Positions 13,777-26,910 of a stretch of 64,000 nt of DNA are shown here, piece by piece (within the stretch, counting starts at the first letter, position 1; every line of letters starts with the position of its first letter). The position numbers and the translations under genes were made by a program. The stretch is from Drosophila miranda (Eukaryota; Arthropoda; Insecta; Diptera; Drosophilidae): assembly GCF_003369915.1 (NCBI RefSeq), contig NC_046676.1, forward strand, positions 6,324,001 to 6,388,000, written 5' to 3'. Under the pieces are notes generated by a model, which was given only the letters and a program-made list of their open reading frames with translations, did not search any database and was not told the DNA's origin.

Positions 13777-14860
13777 GAGCGCAGGATAAAAACTCGCAGA
13801 GAGCCAAGGCAATCGATGATGGCCCAAGGAAGCAGTCGGCAACCATTCGCTGCTTGTCATGCAGCGATGGGCGATAAAAAGCAGATTGCAATTTGTTTCA
13901 CTGATTTCCATGCTTTTGGCCTTTTTTTGCACGACGGAAACTTTCATTAACATCAAACAGAAACTGAAATTGAAGCGGCATCGGCATCGGAAAGAGAGGC
14001 GCCAAGCCACATGGGACAGCGGCCTCAATCCTCAAACCCCAGACCAATCACAATCCCACCCACGCCAGGCAGTCAGCCAGTCAGATCTGTTGTGTATATT
14101 GAGTGGCACTTAATGTGGCAGCTGCCTTAATAAGTTGCATTCTTCATTTGGCCCATTTGCATATAATTGATGCACCAGTACTCAGACCACAGACAAGAGT
14201 GCCGACATTTTGGCACCTTACAAAATACCATATTCTGTGGGCAAGCCATTCCACAAAAGTCCTACAACCAATTAGTTTCCAAATAATGGAGAGAAATGAC
14301 TTTTCATCTCTCAACCGCAAACAAAGTAATTTCTATGGACTTCAATCTCCTCGCCCATCCTCTCCGTGTGGGCCTTGGGATGGCTTTATTTATGCATGGA
14401 ATTCTGCTGCCTTCTGCCTGCTGCCTTCTGCCAGCTCCCGACTGCCCGCTCGTAAGGACGTCGAAGAGTTGTGGCCACTCTTGTTGTATTTGAAATAATT
14501 TGTACAAATTTGCAAGACATTTTGTGGGCTCTAAGCAAATATTTTAGGCCTGACCCCGAGCCCAAGCCCAAGCCCAAGCCCAACCCCAACCCCAGCTGTG
14601 GCTCTCTGCGGACAAAGGGCAATTAACTTAAATAATTAGCCAAAACTTTTGCCGTTGAGACGAATCTGTCTGCGAGTCGGTTAAGTAATTTCAATCAAAT
14701 GTTATCATTCTGTTGTTTTGCCAGTCGTCTGGTTGGCCGAGACAATCTAATCAATTAAAGAACAGATTCCAAAGCAAGATTTAGAGTCGAAGTGAAAAGG
14801 GAGGCAAAGAAGTTCGATATTTGATATACTCGTACATCAATTGGCAATATTCCAATCAAG

Positions 14861-15089
14861 ATGTTCCCGCGCCGTAATATCAGCCTGGAGCGGCACAAGA
14901 TCGATCAACGCTGGAAATTCGTATACATCATAGCCCTCCTGTTCGTGCTCATCACCTATATTTCCCTCTTAGTCCTGTATGTAATCTACAGGACTAATGG
15001 AGCCAATCAGTACTGGGTGAGTGGCCGGATGCATGTCCATTGATGTTTAATTGACTCGAGTCTTCGGTCTTCCGCAGCTGCATGAATAA
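14861..15089 (+). CDS. Candidate small gene: 55-residue single-pass membrane peptide, two exons
   Basis: Exon 1 is 14861-15016, beginning with ATG and ending CAGTACTGG|GTGAGTGG; exon 2 is 15078-15089, after acceptor TTCCGCAG, giving Leu-His-Glu and TAA. The 61-nt intron is typical for Drosophila. The peptide has a basic N-terminus (MFPRRNISLERHKIDQRWK), one hydrophobic helix at about residues 20-43 (YIIALLFVLITYISLLVLYV), then IYRTNGANQYW. Charge distribution suggests N-in, C-out orientation. An AATAAA (15085-15090) overlaps the stop codon, which would give a very short 3' UTR; a second one lies near 15337. I recognise no family. Alternatively, exon 1 could be the membrane anchor of a longer protein with exons further right, but I found none. 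The frame is open without low complexity and ends exactly at a strong donor, which supports a real exon. Confidence 0.55.
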
Positions 15090-16996
15090 AATATAAATGA
15101 GGCATGAATTGATTGACAACAGCAAGCAAATATTGTCATGAAATTATCATTTCGCAGCCATTAAAGCTTGAACCATTTGCATATTATGTTGTTATCAGTC
15201 AATTTGCATTCACATTCCTGCAAAAGATGTCCAGGACATCAATTAAAGCCCGAGCTGAACACTCTGCAGCTCTGGTTGTGGTTGAAGGATTAACACAAGA
15301 ACAGTCGGGTCCTCACTATCTCTGGCTATACATACAAATAAAATATATGATGCACACAGATACGACTCGTACTCGCACTAGTATGTTTGTTCGTCCTGAT
15401 GCTATTCAAATTTATTGGAGCGCTTCCTTCTGATGTCGCTCTGGTTGTCACTTCAATGGGGAAGCACTTTTTAGTTGAATGAAGTCAGTGAACGGATATA
15501 CATTTTTGGGCATAGACACCACTCTCTCTCGATTTTGTTTTTTGTCGTCTCTTATTTTGGTATTAATTAACCAAGAGTAGAACTTGGGTATGCATACATA
15601 CATATATACTCCTGCAGTTTGTTTTTCAGGAAAATTTCATCGGATGTTGTTGCCAACAGCTGCATAATAAAGATGGCTACTCGTAACATATCTCTACTCC
15701 CAATCGCCCTCTAGTCTACTGCTATTTGTGCACGAGTATCTTGTTTATCTTGAATTGCTTTATGATTTAAGGCAGCTTCCACTCTGTTGAAACGTTAACA
15801 TTTCTTGAGGGAACTCGCCTTCTTCTGGTTCCCTTCTTATGAGATGCCATCAGTCAAGGTCAAGCCTAACAAAGATTTGTCGGCAATCCGGGCTCTCATT
15901 TCCATGACACTTCCCGCGCAGCAGGTGAAATCTAAATAAACTTTTTAATGAACTTCAGGATTTATTGCCATCAACATGGCTGGCTCGGTGGCAGTCTGGC
16001 AGTTTTCCTCGAAAATTCGGTTTAAAATGTATGCCTAGATTGTTCAGATAAATTATTAACAAAGACCTTACTTAAGGCCTGCTCTGAGTTAAAGACTCCC
16101 TTGAATGTTCCATATATTTAAGCGAAGCCGCAATCTACTTCTAAACGATTCGAAACGAAGGAGATTTTCTGCAGATAATTGGAGGTACAACCATGGTCTA
16201 CACACACTGCGTATGAGTAATATTGAGATAACATTTGTGGTACGATTATAATTGAACGGAACGGAGGCAGCCTTAATAATAGGCTGATTACACTGCCGAG
16301 CAATGGAGCTGGGCCATGCGGGAGTGGTCTACCAATTTGGATGACTAATAACCATTTCCGTGTATCAATTATGGCCAATGACAAAGACAACTTTTAATGC
16401 AACGAATGTTAAAGTTGCAAAGCTTTAAGATCTCGGCTTGGGCCAGGATTAGTTGGTGGCCTTTTGATGCCACCACGTCCTCCCCTCCTCGACTGCTCGA
16501 GCACAAACAATTTGGCAGAGTATTGACCTAATTGTGCTCACTTCTGTTACTTACTTGGCTCTTACTACTCTCGCTAGAGGGAAGGAGGATAGAGATGGAC
16601 GAAAGAAAAACTTTGGCTTCAAGTTGAGCCAGAGAGAAAGAAGTTCGAGTAGAAAAGAGTCGCCCGAAGTGCTTGCCCAGCGATTGGTGAACGGTGAACG
16701 GAGTGGCTTTGTGGAACCCTTAAGCCTTTGATCCGGTCTTAATTTGTGCTCGATTGCCCCGTAAAAATGCGGACTAAATCAGAATCGTGGCGCTAGCAAT
16801 TCAACAGGCACGTGCTGGTAGTTGCAGCAGGGAGACGTATAGCGTGGAGGAGCGGAAACAACGGGCGTTGACATGTCCCATAAAAGGCAAACAAAACATT
16901 TGACATAATGGGAGATTTTTCTGTCGTATGTGTCCGACCTCTTTATAAATTGTGACACAAATACAGCGACACGTGCTGTGGTATGTAAATGCCGCA

Positions 16997-17022
16997 CTCA
17001 CACACACACACACACACACACA
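16997..17022. repeat. CA dinucleotide repeat
   Basis: Thirteen CA-type units in a row, in spacer DNA. Confidence 0.9.
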
Positions 17023-20000
17023 GAGACACTCCGATGACAGTTCATTGCGACAGTGTGTGAGCGAGTGCTGTGCTTGCGTTTCCGTCCGCCATGATGTTTC
17101 TGTTGTGTCGCCTATGCTCATCGTCCGTATAATGATTGTCGCCAGCCTGCACGTGTTTCCCCTTCGACGGCGTGCATTTCACCCCCTGAATTTGCACATA
17201 AATGTTCTTAAAGCTCTGCTTAAATTTGTTTTGGACGAAAACCAATTCTTTGCTTCGGTGGCCTTCTGAGAAGTTGTCCACATAAATCATGGCTACAGCT
17301 GCAGTTCCCCCAGCCAAATCCCCATTCCCAAGTCTACGAGTATCCATCATAAGCATGCAGATAGCTTAAAGACCACTCAAGCGCCCAAGAGAAGATGATT
17401 GCCCACACGAAACTGAATGAGCACATCCTTCTGGTCCCCGGGTCGACCAGTGTGGCCAGCAGTGGCTTCGGAAACAAGAAATTGTAAAGTGCATGAATAC
17501 GGAATGAACTGCAAGTACATTAAATTCTCTCCTTCCCTACGCTTCGTAACACCGACCCAAAGAGAATGAATACAGTCGAGCGTAGTGCGCAAATACTTCA
17601 AATACTTCACATGCAAATAAAATCACACAAAAAAATAAGACCAAAACGGAAACCACAGTAACACATACAGATACGAATACAGATGCAGATACAGATACAG
17701 CAGCTACGGAACAGATACGGATACAGAGAGTGAGAGTGAGAGTGAAGGTGAGGAGAATGAGGGTGGCAGCACTCAAACAATTTGCATTGTCTGCCGTCGG
17801 CCAGTGTGGTTTGTTTCGGGATTTCCGTTCAGTATTCTTTTGCTCTGCTTTTTTTCTCCCGCATTACACAGACAGAGAGCTGGTCGATAAAACCATGAAT
17901 TGAGGCATTAATTGAATTGATTGAAATTGGCATCGGTGTCGTGGACAAAACGATCTGAAAGCCCCCGCAGCGCCGCCTCATTCTCATCCCACCCACGAAA
18001 AACAAATGAATGTGCCATGTTTTTTTTAAACAAACTGATATGGTACAGTAAATACACTCCATTGGTGCCCTTCTGGTTGGATATACCTTGAATACAAAAT
18101 GTTATTCGGCATATTTGTCGACCTACAAAATTCACAGAATAATTTAAAGATTAAAAGTAGTTTTCTCAACGAAAGGGAATAAAAATTCATATTTTTTGGT
18201 ACACATACAACCGGTGCAATTCCCTTTGTAAAGACTTAACTGTACCGCACTCAACGCTTTTTGGTTTCGCCCAAAAGTTTCCTTTAATATTTGATCCATA
18301 CTGCAATTCATTGACTTGGCCCACGGCACAAACATTGTCGAGGCTTCCATTGCCGTTCTCTACTCTAATTCCCATTTAACATAGAAACTTTTATTCGATT
18401 GTTGAAATTGTGCACAGTCTTAAACTTTTGAGCACTTGAGGCTATATGGCTATAGCCATGGCATAGTTTCAACTCAAATGACACCGCTTCGTGTGGTTAT
18501 GGTGGGTGGAAACTTCTGGCCAAAGCACTTGAAATGTTTCTCATATTTCGATTATATACAAAGCGATTCCAATTGGGAATCCCACCTTCCTTCCCCTGCC
18601 TGGACGCTATCTGTAGGCCATAACCCTGCCTGGAAATGAGTGGGATGTGGCGGAACAATGATTGGGTGGGGTGATGCCGTAGCCCTGATGCTGTCAGAGT
18701 GCTCTATTGTTCTCGTGGCAAAGTTAATCGAAGCTTAATTAGTCGACAGACAGGGTCGGATGGGCGGAAAAGAATGAAGTCACTGCTGTTGAATTAACGG
18801 CCGTAATGAGTCCAAAAAATGAAGCCAACTCGTAAACAGGAACAGCGGAAACTCTCGTAAGATGCCCAATTAGTCCTTTACATTAAGCAGCGAGAAAGTT
18901 TTCGACTTGCTTTGTTTGTTCCCTGACTTAAAGACTCAACTGTTGCGGGCCGTGAAATGTTGCCAAAAACAAAAAAGAAAAGTAACCAAACGACAATGAA
19001 ATTTTTTCAAATTGAACAGAAAGAAATGGCAAAGCACGAGTAAAAAGTACAAGAAGGAAAGGTAAGGATCAAGATGGAGACATGCCAGCGTGGAAAGTAA
19101 CATACAAAAGTAGATGCCATCCGGGTGTGTGAGAGTTATGACGAGGCCACTTACGGAGAAATTTCTAGAGTGAAAGCCCGGGGCAGACGCTTCGTCAGCG
19201 CAATCGTAGACAAAAGAATCCTATAATGAATTATATAAGTGTATATGTACTCATATCTATTTGCGGGTATTTGCGAGTATTCCCACGCATATTTCCATAC
19301 CCTGGCATATTAGGGGGGTTTTCTTATTTTAGCCACGAGCTTGCAGTACACTAGAAAAATCAACCCTTTGAAATATTACGAGTAAGTCCAGCCCATTATG
19401 ACTGCTCCCCCATATATTCCCCTACTTCTATGGTGCAGATGCAAAATCCAGGCAATTTCTAGAGAGATACTCCTTTACTATCCCGCAGCAAAGCAAAAAA
19501 GATCTCTCCCTGTATAGTTATCAGAGAACAGTTCAGATATGATAGTCATTAGACAACTTTTTTAAATAATTTCATAGGCTTCTTGAGAGTAATCTGAAAC
19601 TTTATAATCTCCACAGAATCCTGCCATATTGCCACTCATATCCTCATGTGTTAAAGGGTATTTTGAGTTTCGTCATCTAGCGGCCATTCGTTTGGAATGT
19701 TTTTTACCATATATATTTTATGCATGGCTTTGTCTTGACACAGACATGAGGGCGTCTTCGAGCAGGCCATATATATACATATATATACATATGCGAATAG
19801 CTGACACGTTTTTGCCACGGAGACAGCTGCACATCATGTTGCCACACACGTTTATATAAACAGAGAAATCCTTCTTCTTCTGCCTTTTCATGGCTCCTTA
19901 AATTCACCCAGAAAAGTATGCCATAAAAATGTTGAGCTCTGGGTGGAATTAAGTGAGAATGCTGATCAGATGCGAAATGAAAAGGGAAGGCAAAAAACAA

Positions 20001-21785
20001 TTAAATGACATTGCCAGGACCCCCCGGGGCTGGGGCAGGGCTGGATGAGTGAACACTTTTCAGCCTCATTTCCAGCATCATCATTTCATTTCAACTGTAA
20101 TTTCCTCTCACAAAAAACAGCCATTAAAAACGCCGACCCGAAAACTGAATTTTATGGAACACATGCACGCTCTAATGAGGTTATATGCCTCATATATAAA
20201 TTAGCTTAAATACGTGAGGAATTTCATTTATTTTTATTCTTTTGGCTGTGAACCAAAAAATCATCTCACGCACAGTTAATTCTATAACAAATTTTTGCCA
20301 GTGGACGTGCCAACATTTTCAAATGCTTTTAACACTTTAATGGCATTAATTTAAATAAAAGAGCACACATTTAGATTCACCTACTGACAGATAGAAGATG
20401 TTGGTCCGGCAATGGTTGGCAAAATACGAATGGAAGAGGAGCCAAACAGGAAATCAGAAGCAATTTGTTGCCCTCAGCCAACAAGGGTCATGACTCATGA
20501 GTGAGTCAGGCAAACTCGGTGCGGTTCAGTGTTTTTATACGGAAAATGCACTTTCCAGTCCCCAGGGGAGTAACGCAGATAGAGGCAAAAGTGGAGAGGG
20601 ATGCACAGCCGGAGGTATAGAGTGACACTCTCCAGCTGTCGATGCCAGAGCATGTTAGCTAAGAGAGGCAGAGGCCACTCAGATGTCCGCTCGACTTGAG
20701 CTCAAAGTCTGTCAACAGGCCAGGGTCTATCTTAAACAAACTATACTTAGAGGCAGAGAGCCAAAAAAAGGGTATGTCATCATTTTTAAATTTACATAAA
20801 TCCTCTGAACTAGCTCCACCATGTTACTGATTCTCATCATTAAACGGCGGACGGCGCTATGTATATTTAATTAACAGCAAACAGTAAGCCAAATGAAGTG
20901 TAAATATTTAACTCAATTGCAAATTTGAAAACGTCGCACAGTTCATTGGCATTCGGTCTTTAAATAGTATTTTGGCCGAATAATCAACAGCAACGGCAAC
21001 GGCAACGGCAATGGCAATAATAAGAATAATAATAAACGAATTCCCCTCATGCACAAAAATATTCATGCAATTAGGCAATGAGTAAACACAGAGCAAAACC
21101 CAGACAGCATTCGTAAATGGAGAGTCGATTGCCAAAAGGATTGGGCAACGCGGCGTGTACGCAATTTTGAACTGAGTGTGGGCTGTGGAGAGGCCAGTGG
21201 GTGCCACGAAAGAAGGGTAGCAAAAAGGTTATTTCGTTTGGGAACACCATTCGATTGCTCTTGTTAAATGCAGACTTAACTAAAATAGTTTTTATTACTT
21301 TGAATTTCGATTGAAAAATACGGAATACAACATTTATTTTTGTTTCCAATTAGTTCTCAATGAATCGCCATATGACCAAAAATCGTAAACTTTCAGAATT
21401 GATTCATTTCACTTCATAGAATTCAACTTCATTCTACAAGGCCCTAAATTACTATAATTTTCCATACATCCAGAGGTATTTAAAGCCTCCATAAATCGTT
21501 CTTCCTTCATTGCTTTTTCGGATTCGTTTGTGCGTGAGCCAATAATGTCAGAGAAGATTTTCTGTTATGCAAGCCCACTGAGAGAGGCAGGCCTTGCATT
21601 TTACATTGAAAAATGATACGCAATACGTGCAGCGGGGGATAGCATAGCATAGCAGCCAACAGAAGCGAAATAAATTAGGCGACAGCACACAGGCAGCATT
21701 CACAAACAAAACAACGAGCACGAGAAATAACTAAAGAGCTTTACCCGACCACTCAACGCGGTAACCCCATTGCGGCAGCCTCCGA

Positions 21786-21809
21786 CTATTATTATTATTA
21801 TTATTATTT
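21786..21809. repeat. ATT trinucleotide repeat
   Basis: About seven ATT units followed by a T-rich stretch. Confidence 0.85.
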
Positions 21810-21962
21810 TTATTTGTATTATGCACTGCGAATGCCGTCGTAAACGTAGCGGAAAACTGCACAACAAATGGAGGAAAGCCTGAACCCAGTAAACCAGCAA
21901 CAAGAACATGGAATGGAAAAATGAAAATTCATTCGCGACGCATTGAAAATTCATTCGCAGAG

Positions 21963-22015
21963 AGGACGACGACGACGAGGATGATGACGACGACGATGAT
22001 GATGATGATGATGGC
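21963..22015. repeat. GAC/GAT trinucleotide repeat
   Basis: Imperfect run of GAC, GAG and GAT units. On the other strand it reads as poly-Ser in an open frame, which explains that frame without a gene. Confidence 0.85.
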
Positions 22016-24056
22016 GGCGGCTGTGGTCGTTTCCGCCAGCTGAAGCACAGGATGCGATTTTCATTTTTATTTCCGGCAATTAGCACTCGAATCGAGAGGG
22101 CACAAGAAGATCACTTCTCTCGTCCCCCAGCAGCCTCTCTTCCCCTGGCACTTGCCCTACCTCACTCGCGCCATCGCCACAAAATGATATAAAAGTGCAT
22201 TTTTTCTTTCATCCGAGCTGCATAATTTTTAATGCCGCTGTGGCACTTGGAGTCTGCTTTCTACTTTCCTTGCAGCCCCGCGGCCTGTCCGCCCGCGATT
22301 TTCGCACTAATTCAAAGTTTCTATCCGCCCTTGGAGTGGTTCCATGGCGAACCCCACCGAATTTATGTTTCCGTCTGTCTATCTGCCTGTCTTGCTCACT
22401 TCCGGTAGCATTAGTATTAGTTGGCAGTGGAGTGAGTGAGAGAGTAGCACTTCAGCCCGACTGTGGGCTGTTTTGGCTATGTTCGTGACTTTAGGTGGCA
22501 TTCTCTCAGGTGAATGTCTCCGACAAGTTCTTCGTGTGTATAAGACAATTCGTGGCAGAGCTACATTGTGGTTGGACTGGAAGCTGACGGCAAGTTGGCC
22601 ATAATTAAGCCGACTGATGTACCAGTGGCCGTGGCCAAGACGGGCGCGGATCTCCATGCAGTTTGTCGAGCAAATTTATCAACCAGCCGCAGAGACCGAC
22701 AATTTGTTGCCCATCGTGTTCTACGCGCCAGGCAGACAGGCAGCTGCTGATTTATGACGGCAGGCGGCCCCTGGCCTCCCCTTCGCCCCTACAGGCTACC
22801 ACCGTGGTAAACCAAGGATATAAAATATTTAAGGGAAAACTTCAAGGAAAACTAAAATTACCAGTCAACTGCCATCGAGTTTTAAATTACTCAGGCCAGA
22901 AGTAAAAGGCACGGATAGACTTCGAATAGGGCTAAAAGCAAGCTTACAAACCGAAAGCTAACCGCCTGTTTTCTCTCTCTCACTCTCAGTGCTTCCCCCT
23001 TTTCTCCATCGCTTTCTCCTTCTCTCTTTGTCTGGCTTTCTTAATTGTAGCAACATTTTGGTTTGCGCTTTCACACTTTTGCACTCCATTCGACGAACGG
23101 CATTTCGAAAGGCAATCAAAATGAAAATAAAGCGCCAAGGATTTTCCACAGCTTAGAAGACGTTTCTGCCCCTGGCTGCCGCTTTCCCTTGGTGGAAGCC
23201 CATGTCCTACCCTTTCAAGCTGTTGCAGTTGCTGAGAAATATACAGTTTCAAAGCATTTTACATGGCATTAGTTCTGTGTGACTGTTCTTTGGGGAGTAA
23301 ACCCCCGCATGAGTGAATATTCGAGAGACGTACATATATAGAAAGCAATTGAAACGAATGTGATTTTGAGCAGTACGAGTATCAATGCTCTTTACAATGC
23401 GGCGTCCATTGGCATTCGGTGCGTATGTGTAATGCGCTTAGACGCTTAGAAACGGAGATGTGAAGCCAAAAGAGGGCACTGGATGGCCAAATGCATTGCT
23501 TACCTGGGGGTGGCAAGTATCTCCCTTCGGAATATGACATCAGGTTGTGAGAAAATAAGTGAAACAACTGCTCATGGGTAATGGGAAGACGGACATCGGA
23601 TATCTTAAACTATCTAAAATTTAATTCCTCTCCACAGAATCTTAACAAATTGTTTTTGAATAGAACAACCTTATTTCCCCCTAAGGATGTAAAGTGGTCG
23701 TAAAACAAATACATATCTGTTAGATGAAGATGCAGAAATAATATTTTAACTTCTTAAGATCCTACAAAAGAGCATTGTGTAACTAAATTTTGGTCATTTG
23801 TTCCACGTTGGTCATTTCAGAACTAAATGACTCACGGGCTGGCAGTTGAAGCTGGCAATCTGTCATCTGTGTCTTGCCCTATTCTCTTTAGCCATTTTTG
23901 AACGTATTTGCGTCTGCTTTATGCCTCTGCCGCATGATAAAACTGAAGATTGAACGAAAAGTGCACACGTGTGCCTGTGCCTGGAAATCCAAGTGACAGT
24001 TGAATGCAGCGCAAAAGGAGAACCACGAACAGGAGCAGAAGCTGAAGGACTTGCAG

Positions 24057-24084
24057 TAGCAGCAGCAGCAGCAGCAGCAGCAGC
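24057..24084. repeat. CAG trinucleotide repeat
   Basis: Nine CAG units after TAG. In the opposite strand it makes Leu or Ala runs in chance frames. Confidence 0.9.
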
Positions 24085-26736
24085 CCGAACTGCCAACGCC
24101 AACCCGTTCTGACAGCTGCTTGACAGGATTTTCGAGTTGGCATACCAAAAATATAACTCATGGCCGGACAGTAAGATGTCCTTACTGCACATACACACAC
24201 AGACAGACATCTGCTCTGTGTGAGCACGGAGCTGTGCAAAAATCGAAAATACGACAAAATATTGTACGTTCTACGCATTGTCAAACGGGTAGAGAGGTTG
24301 GCGGGTTAAGAGTGAGAGGGAAAGACCCGGTGTTGGTGGAACGTGCTCGGGCAACTTATTGACATGACATAAAAATGCTCGTCTATGATTTCTGACTTAT
24401 GCACACGGAATCCGATTGCTGAATTCACAATAATTTGTCCAATTTGACGAGCAAATTTCCAATTTTAAACCAGTTGGAAGGCTTTATATTGCGATATTGC
24501 GATATTTTGAAGAATTTTTAGTGGGTTTTAAAATGATGTCCTTAAAGTGGTGGATACCACAGATACCGGCAAAAGAGGCAAAAGAGTGGCTAAATATAAA
24601 ACTCACACACAGTTCTTATGGTATTTTTTAAGTCTCAAGAATATAATATTCTCTATGGGCTGGGAAATGTTTCTTTACGGTGGCAACTGACGAGTTTTCC
24701 CTCTGCTTTCAATTGTTTTTCACTTTCATGTGGATCAACTCTGGCACTCCTTTCCCTGGTCCCTGATCCCTGGTCCACAAGCGCACAGATTTTTGTGTTT
24801 TCATCATTATCTGTCTGACAATGGGAACAGCAAACAGAGGCACTGGAAATATCAAAATTTAAATTTGTTTTCTGATACAAAAATGAAAACAGAAAACTCG
24901 AGTAAATCCCCCCCAGGCAGAGGCAAAGGCGGGATAGCCGGGAAAGGCGAGCACCAGGAGAATCAGGACTCATGAGTCGAGCAAACGGAATAATATTTGC
25001 CCAACGTGATTTTGTTTACCTATCTTTTCAAGCCCCAACTGCGTGGCCAGAACCGCACTCCACACTCCACACTCCACCTGCAGCCATTTCCCATTTTCCA
25101 CTTTCCTTCCACGCCAAAAAAAAGGAAGTTTTCATGTGGCCGCAAATTGTTTATATTTTGTTATTAGTTCGGCCCCCTGCCCCGCCCCACTCTCTTTGGG
25201 CCTGGCCCAGAAATGTTTGCATTTTGATGAAGTAAGCCAAAGTTAATCCAGAGCCAGCTAAAGGACATTTCGAATCGTTCCTTAAGAGTGGATGTGCACC
25301 AGAGGACAGCCTGGAAATTAAAGTTGGGCCCCAACTTGATTCGAAGTTGCAGTTGAAGTTTTTCGTTGCACAAACGCACTACGCGCCCAACTTCTGGCCC
25401 TGACAAGGGAACAGCCAAAAAAATTTAAAGCGACTTTATTTAATTAAAAACTTGCCGCATGCCTGATGCCTCATGCCGCACGCATGTTAAAGCAAAAGTT
25501 TTTTGGCCATGAGTGTTGGATTTTTCATTAGGGGCTCCGTAATTAGCCTCCGCCTGTCCGACTGGCCTCACTCAATGCCTTGCAGAAGTTTTATGGTTCA
25601 CTTTGATGACGGGGACAAGATAGACAGACATACGTACATGAGAGTCTGGAACATGGCTATATCCCCCTACAGTACGAGAGGGAGTAGGAAGTGAGTAAGG
25701 CAGGATAGACAGCATTTGCCTGGCCCTGTTGAAGTATCTGGGGAACAATCTCTTTTGATGTCACGAGCTGAGCAGTGCCACCCGCTTTATTGTCCGCTCT
25801 AAATCTCTATTACAGACCGAGGTGTACTTCGGGGCGTACTAATTTAATGCTTTCAGCATGTAAACGGCACGCCAGTTGCCTCCCCAAATGAATGTAAACG
25901 GGCGTGATGGTATTCTGGGAAATGCGTTAAGGAACTAAGGAAACTGGCAGCATGGATGGGCTTGCCTCTCCTCATACAATTCACTGGCAAATCTTGCGGT
26001 CAGCTTTATTTAAATTGATTCATTTAGCAACGGGCTCCGAGAATAACTCAAATTAAAAACTTAAATATTAAGATCCACTGGAATTTTGTAAGCCAAATGG
26101 ACTAGTATTCACTGTGTACAAGTGAAGTTCATGAAAGATTTTCCATGTACTCTATAGACGGAATGCGAGACCGGTCAAAGCCCGGACAGAGGCCATTGAA
26201 CTTTTTAATTGAATCACGGAAGCAGGCTGATTCCTATTTCCATAATCTTTTTTTCCCGATTCAACCGATTTCCCAACCAATTTGTTGTCTGCCTTATGTT
26301 TCCGTTTCACAGTTAAAGTTCAATATGTTTACATTCAGAAAAGCTACGGATACCCGGTGAAACAGGCTATATGCTCGTAGTGTTTATAATTGTCTCCAAT
26401 TAGGCGTTTTGTTTTTTTAAATGACCTTAAACCTTGAACGTTATTCAAGCTACTGATGTTTCCAATTACTAGAGACCTTGTCAGACAAACGACACGCGAA
26501 AACACGAGCTCCCATGCAACTATTTTATTGTATGGAAAATATGTATTTTCTCCAGCAGCTGCTGCTCGAGCCCCTGTTGATGTTTTATGATTGCAACAAA
26601 TGCAAAATTATTGTTTCAGTATTTAAGTTGAAACAACAAAAACGAAATAAGTACGCTATATCTGAGATTCGGACTAAGCGATACCCACTGATTAGTAATT
26701 ATCTTGGAATTTCTCCATAATGATCTTCGCAGGAGT

Positions 26737-26910
26737 ATGATGGAGTGTTCTAGAGATTATAGACTGCGATACCAGCTGTTGATGCTGATCGAAAACACTT
26801 TCCTCCGCCTTTGGCATACCCCTGAGCTCCCACGAGTACCGTGTATAAGCCAGTTTTTAATGCGGATGATTTACGAGTGCGATGCGGAGTGGGGTGCCTT
26901 GAAATATTGA
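26737..26910 (+). CDS. Weak candidate: 57-residue ORF or terminal exon
   Basis: The frame starts ATGATGGAG and runs to TGA at 26908-26910. The predicted peptide (beginning MMECSRDYRLRYQLLMLIEN) has a balanced composition without low complexity, unlike most open frames nearby. A possible splice acceptor (TCTTCGCAG at 26724-26732) lies just upstream, and AATAAA follows within about 20 nt of the stop, so it could be the last exon of a small spliced gene. I find no convincing first exon and recognise no family. Chance is a serious alternative. Confidence 0.22.
   Translation: MMECSRDYRLRYQLLMLIENTFLRLWHTPELPRVPCISQFLMRMIYECDAEWGALKY

Larger units (their letters stand above)
9816..14860. other. 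Intergenic spacer with homopolymer and simple repeats
   Basis: No frame here looks coding on either strand; the listed open frames are short, lack domains and are explained by chance or by simple repeats (for example poly-Pro from the G run). Notable content is the 32-base G run (10626-10657), the 30-base C run (11980-12009), TGC repeats (12831-12857), GGAAA-type repeats (13733-13776) and CCCAAG repeats (14561-14594). Confidence 0.6.

Noticed and set aside
13444..14028. 194-codon minus-strand ORF
   Set aside because: Contains translated purine repeat and GCA/AGG repeats; Ser/Cys/Phe-rich, no family.
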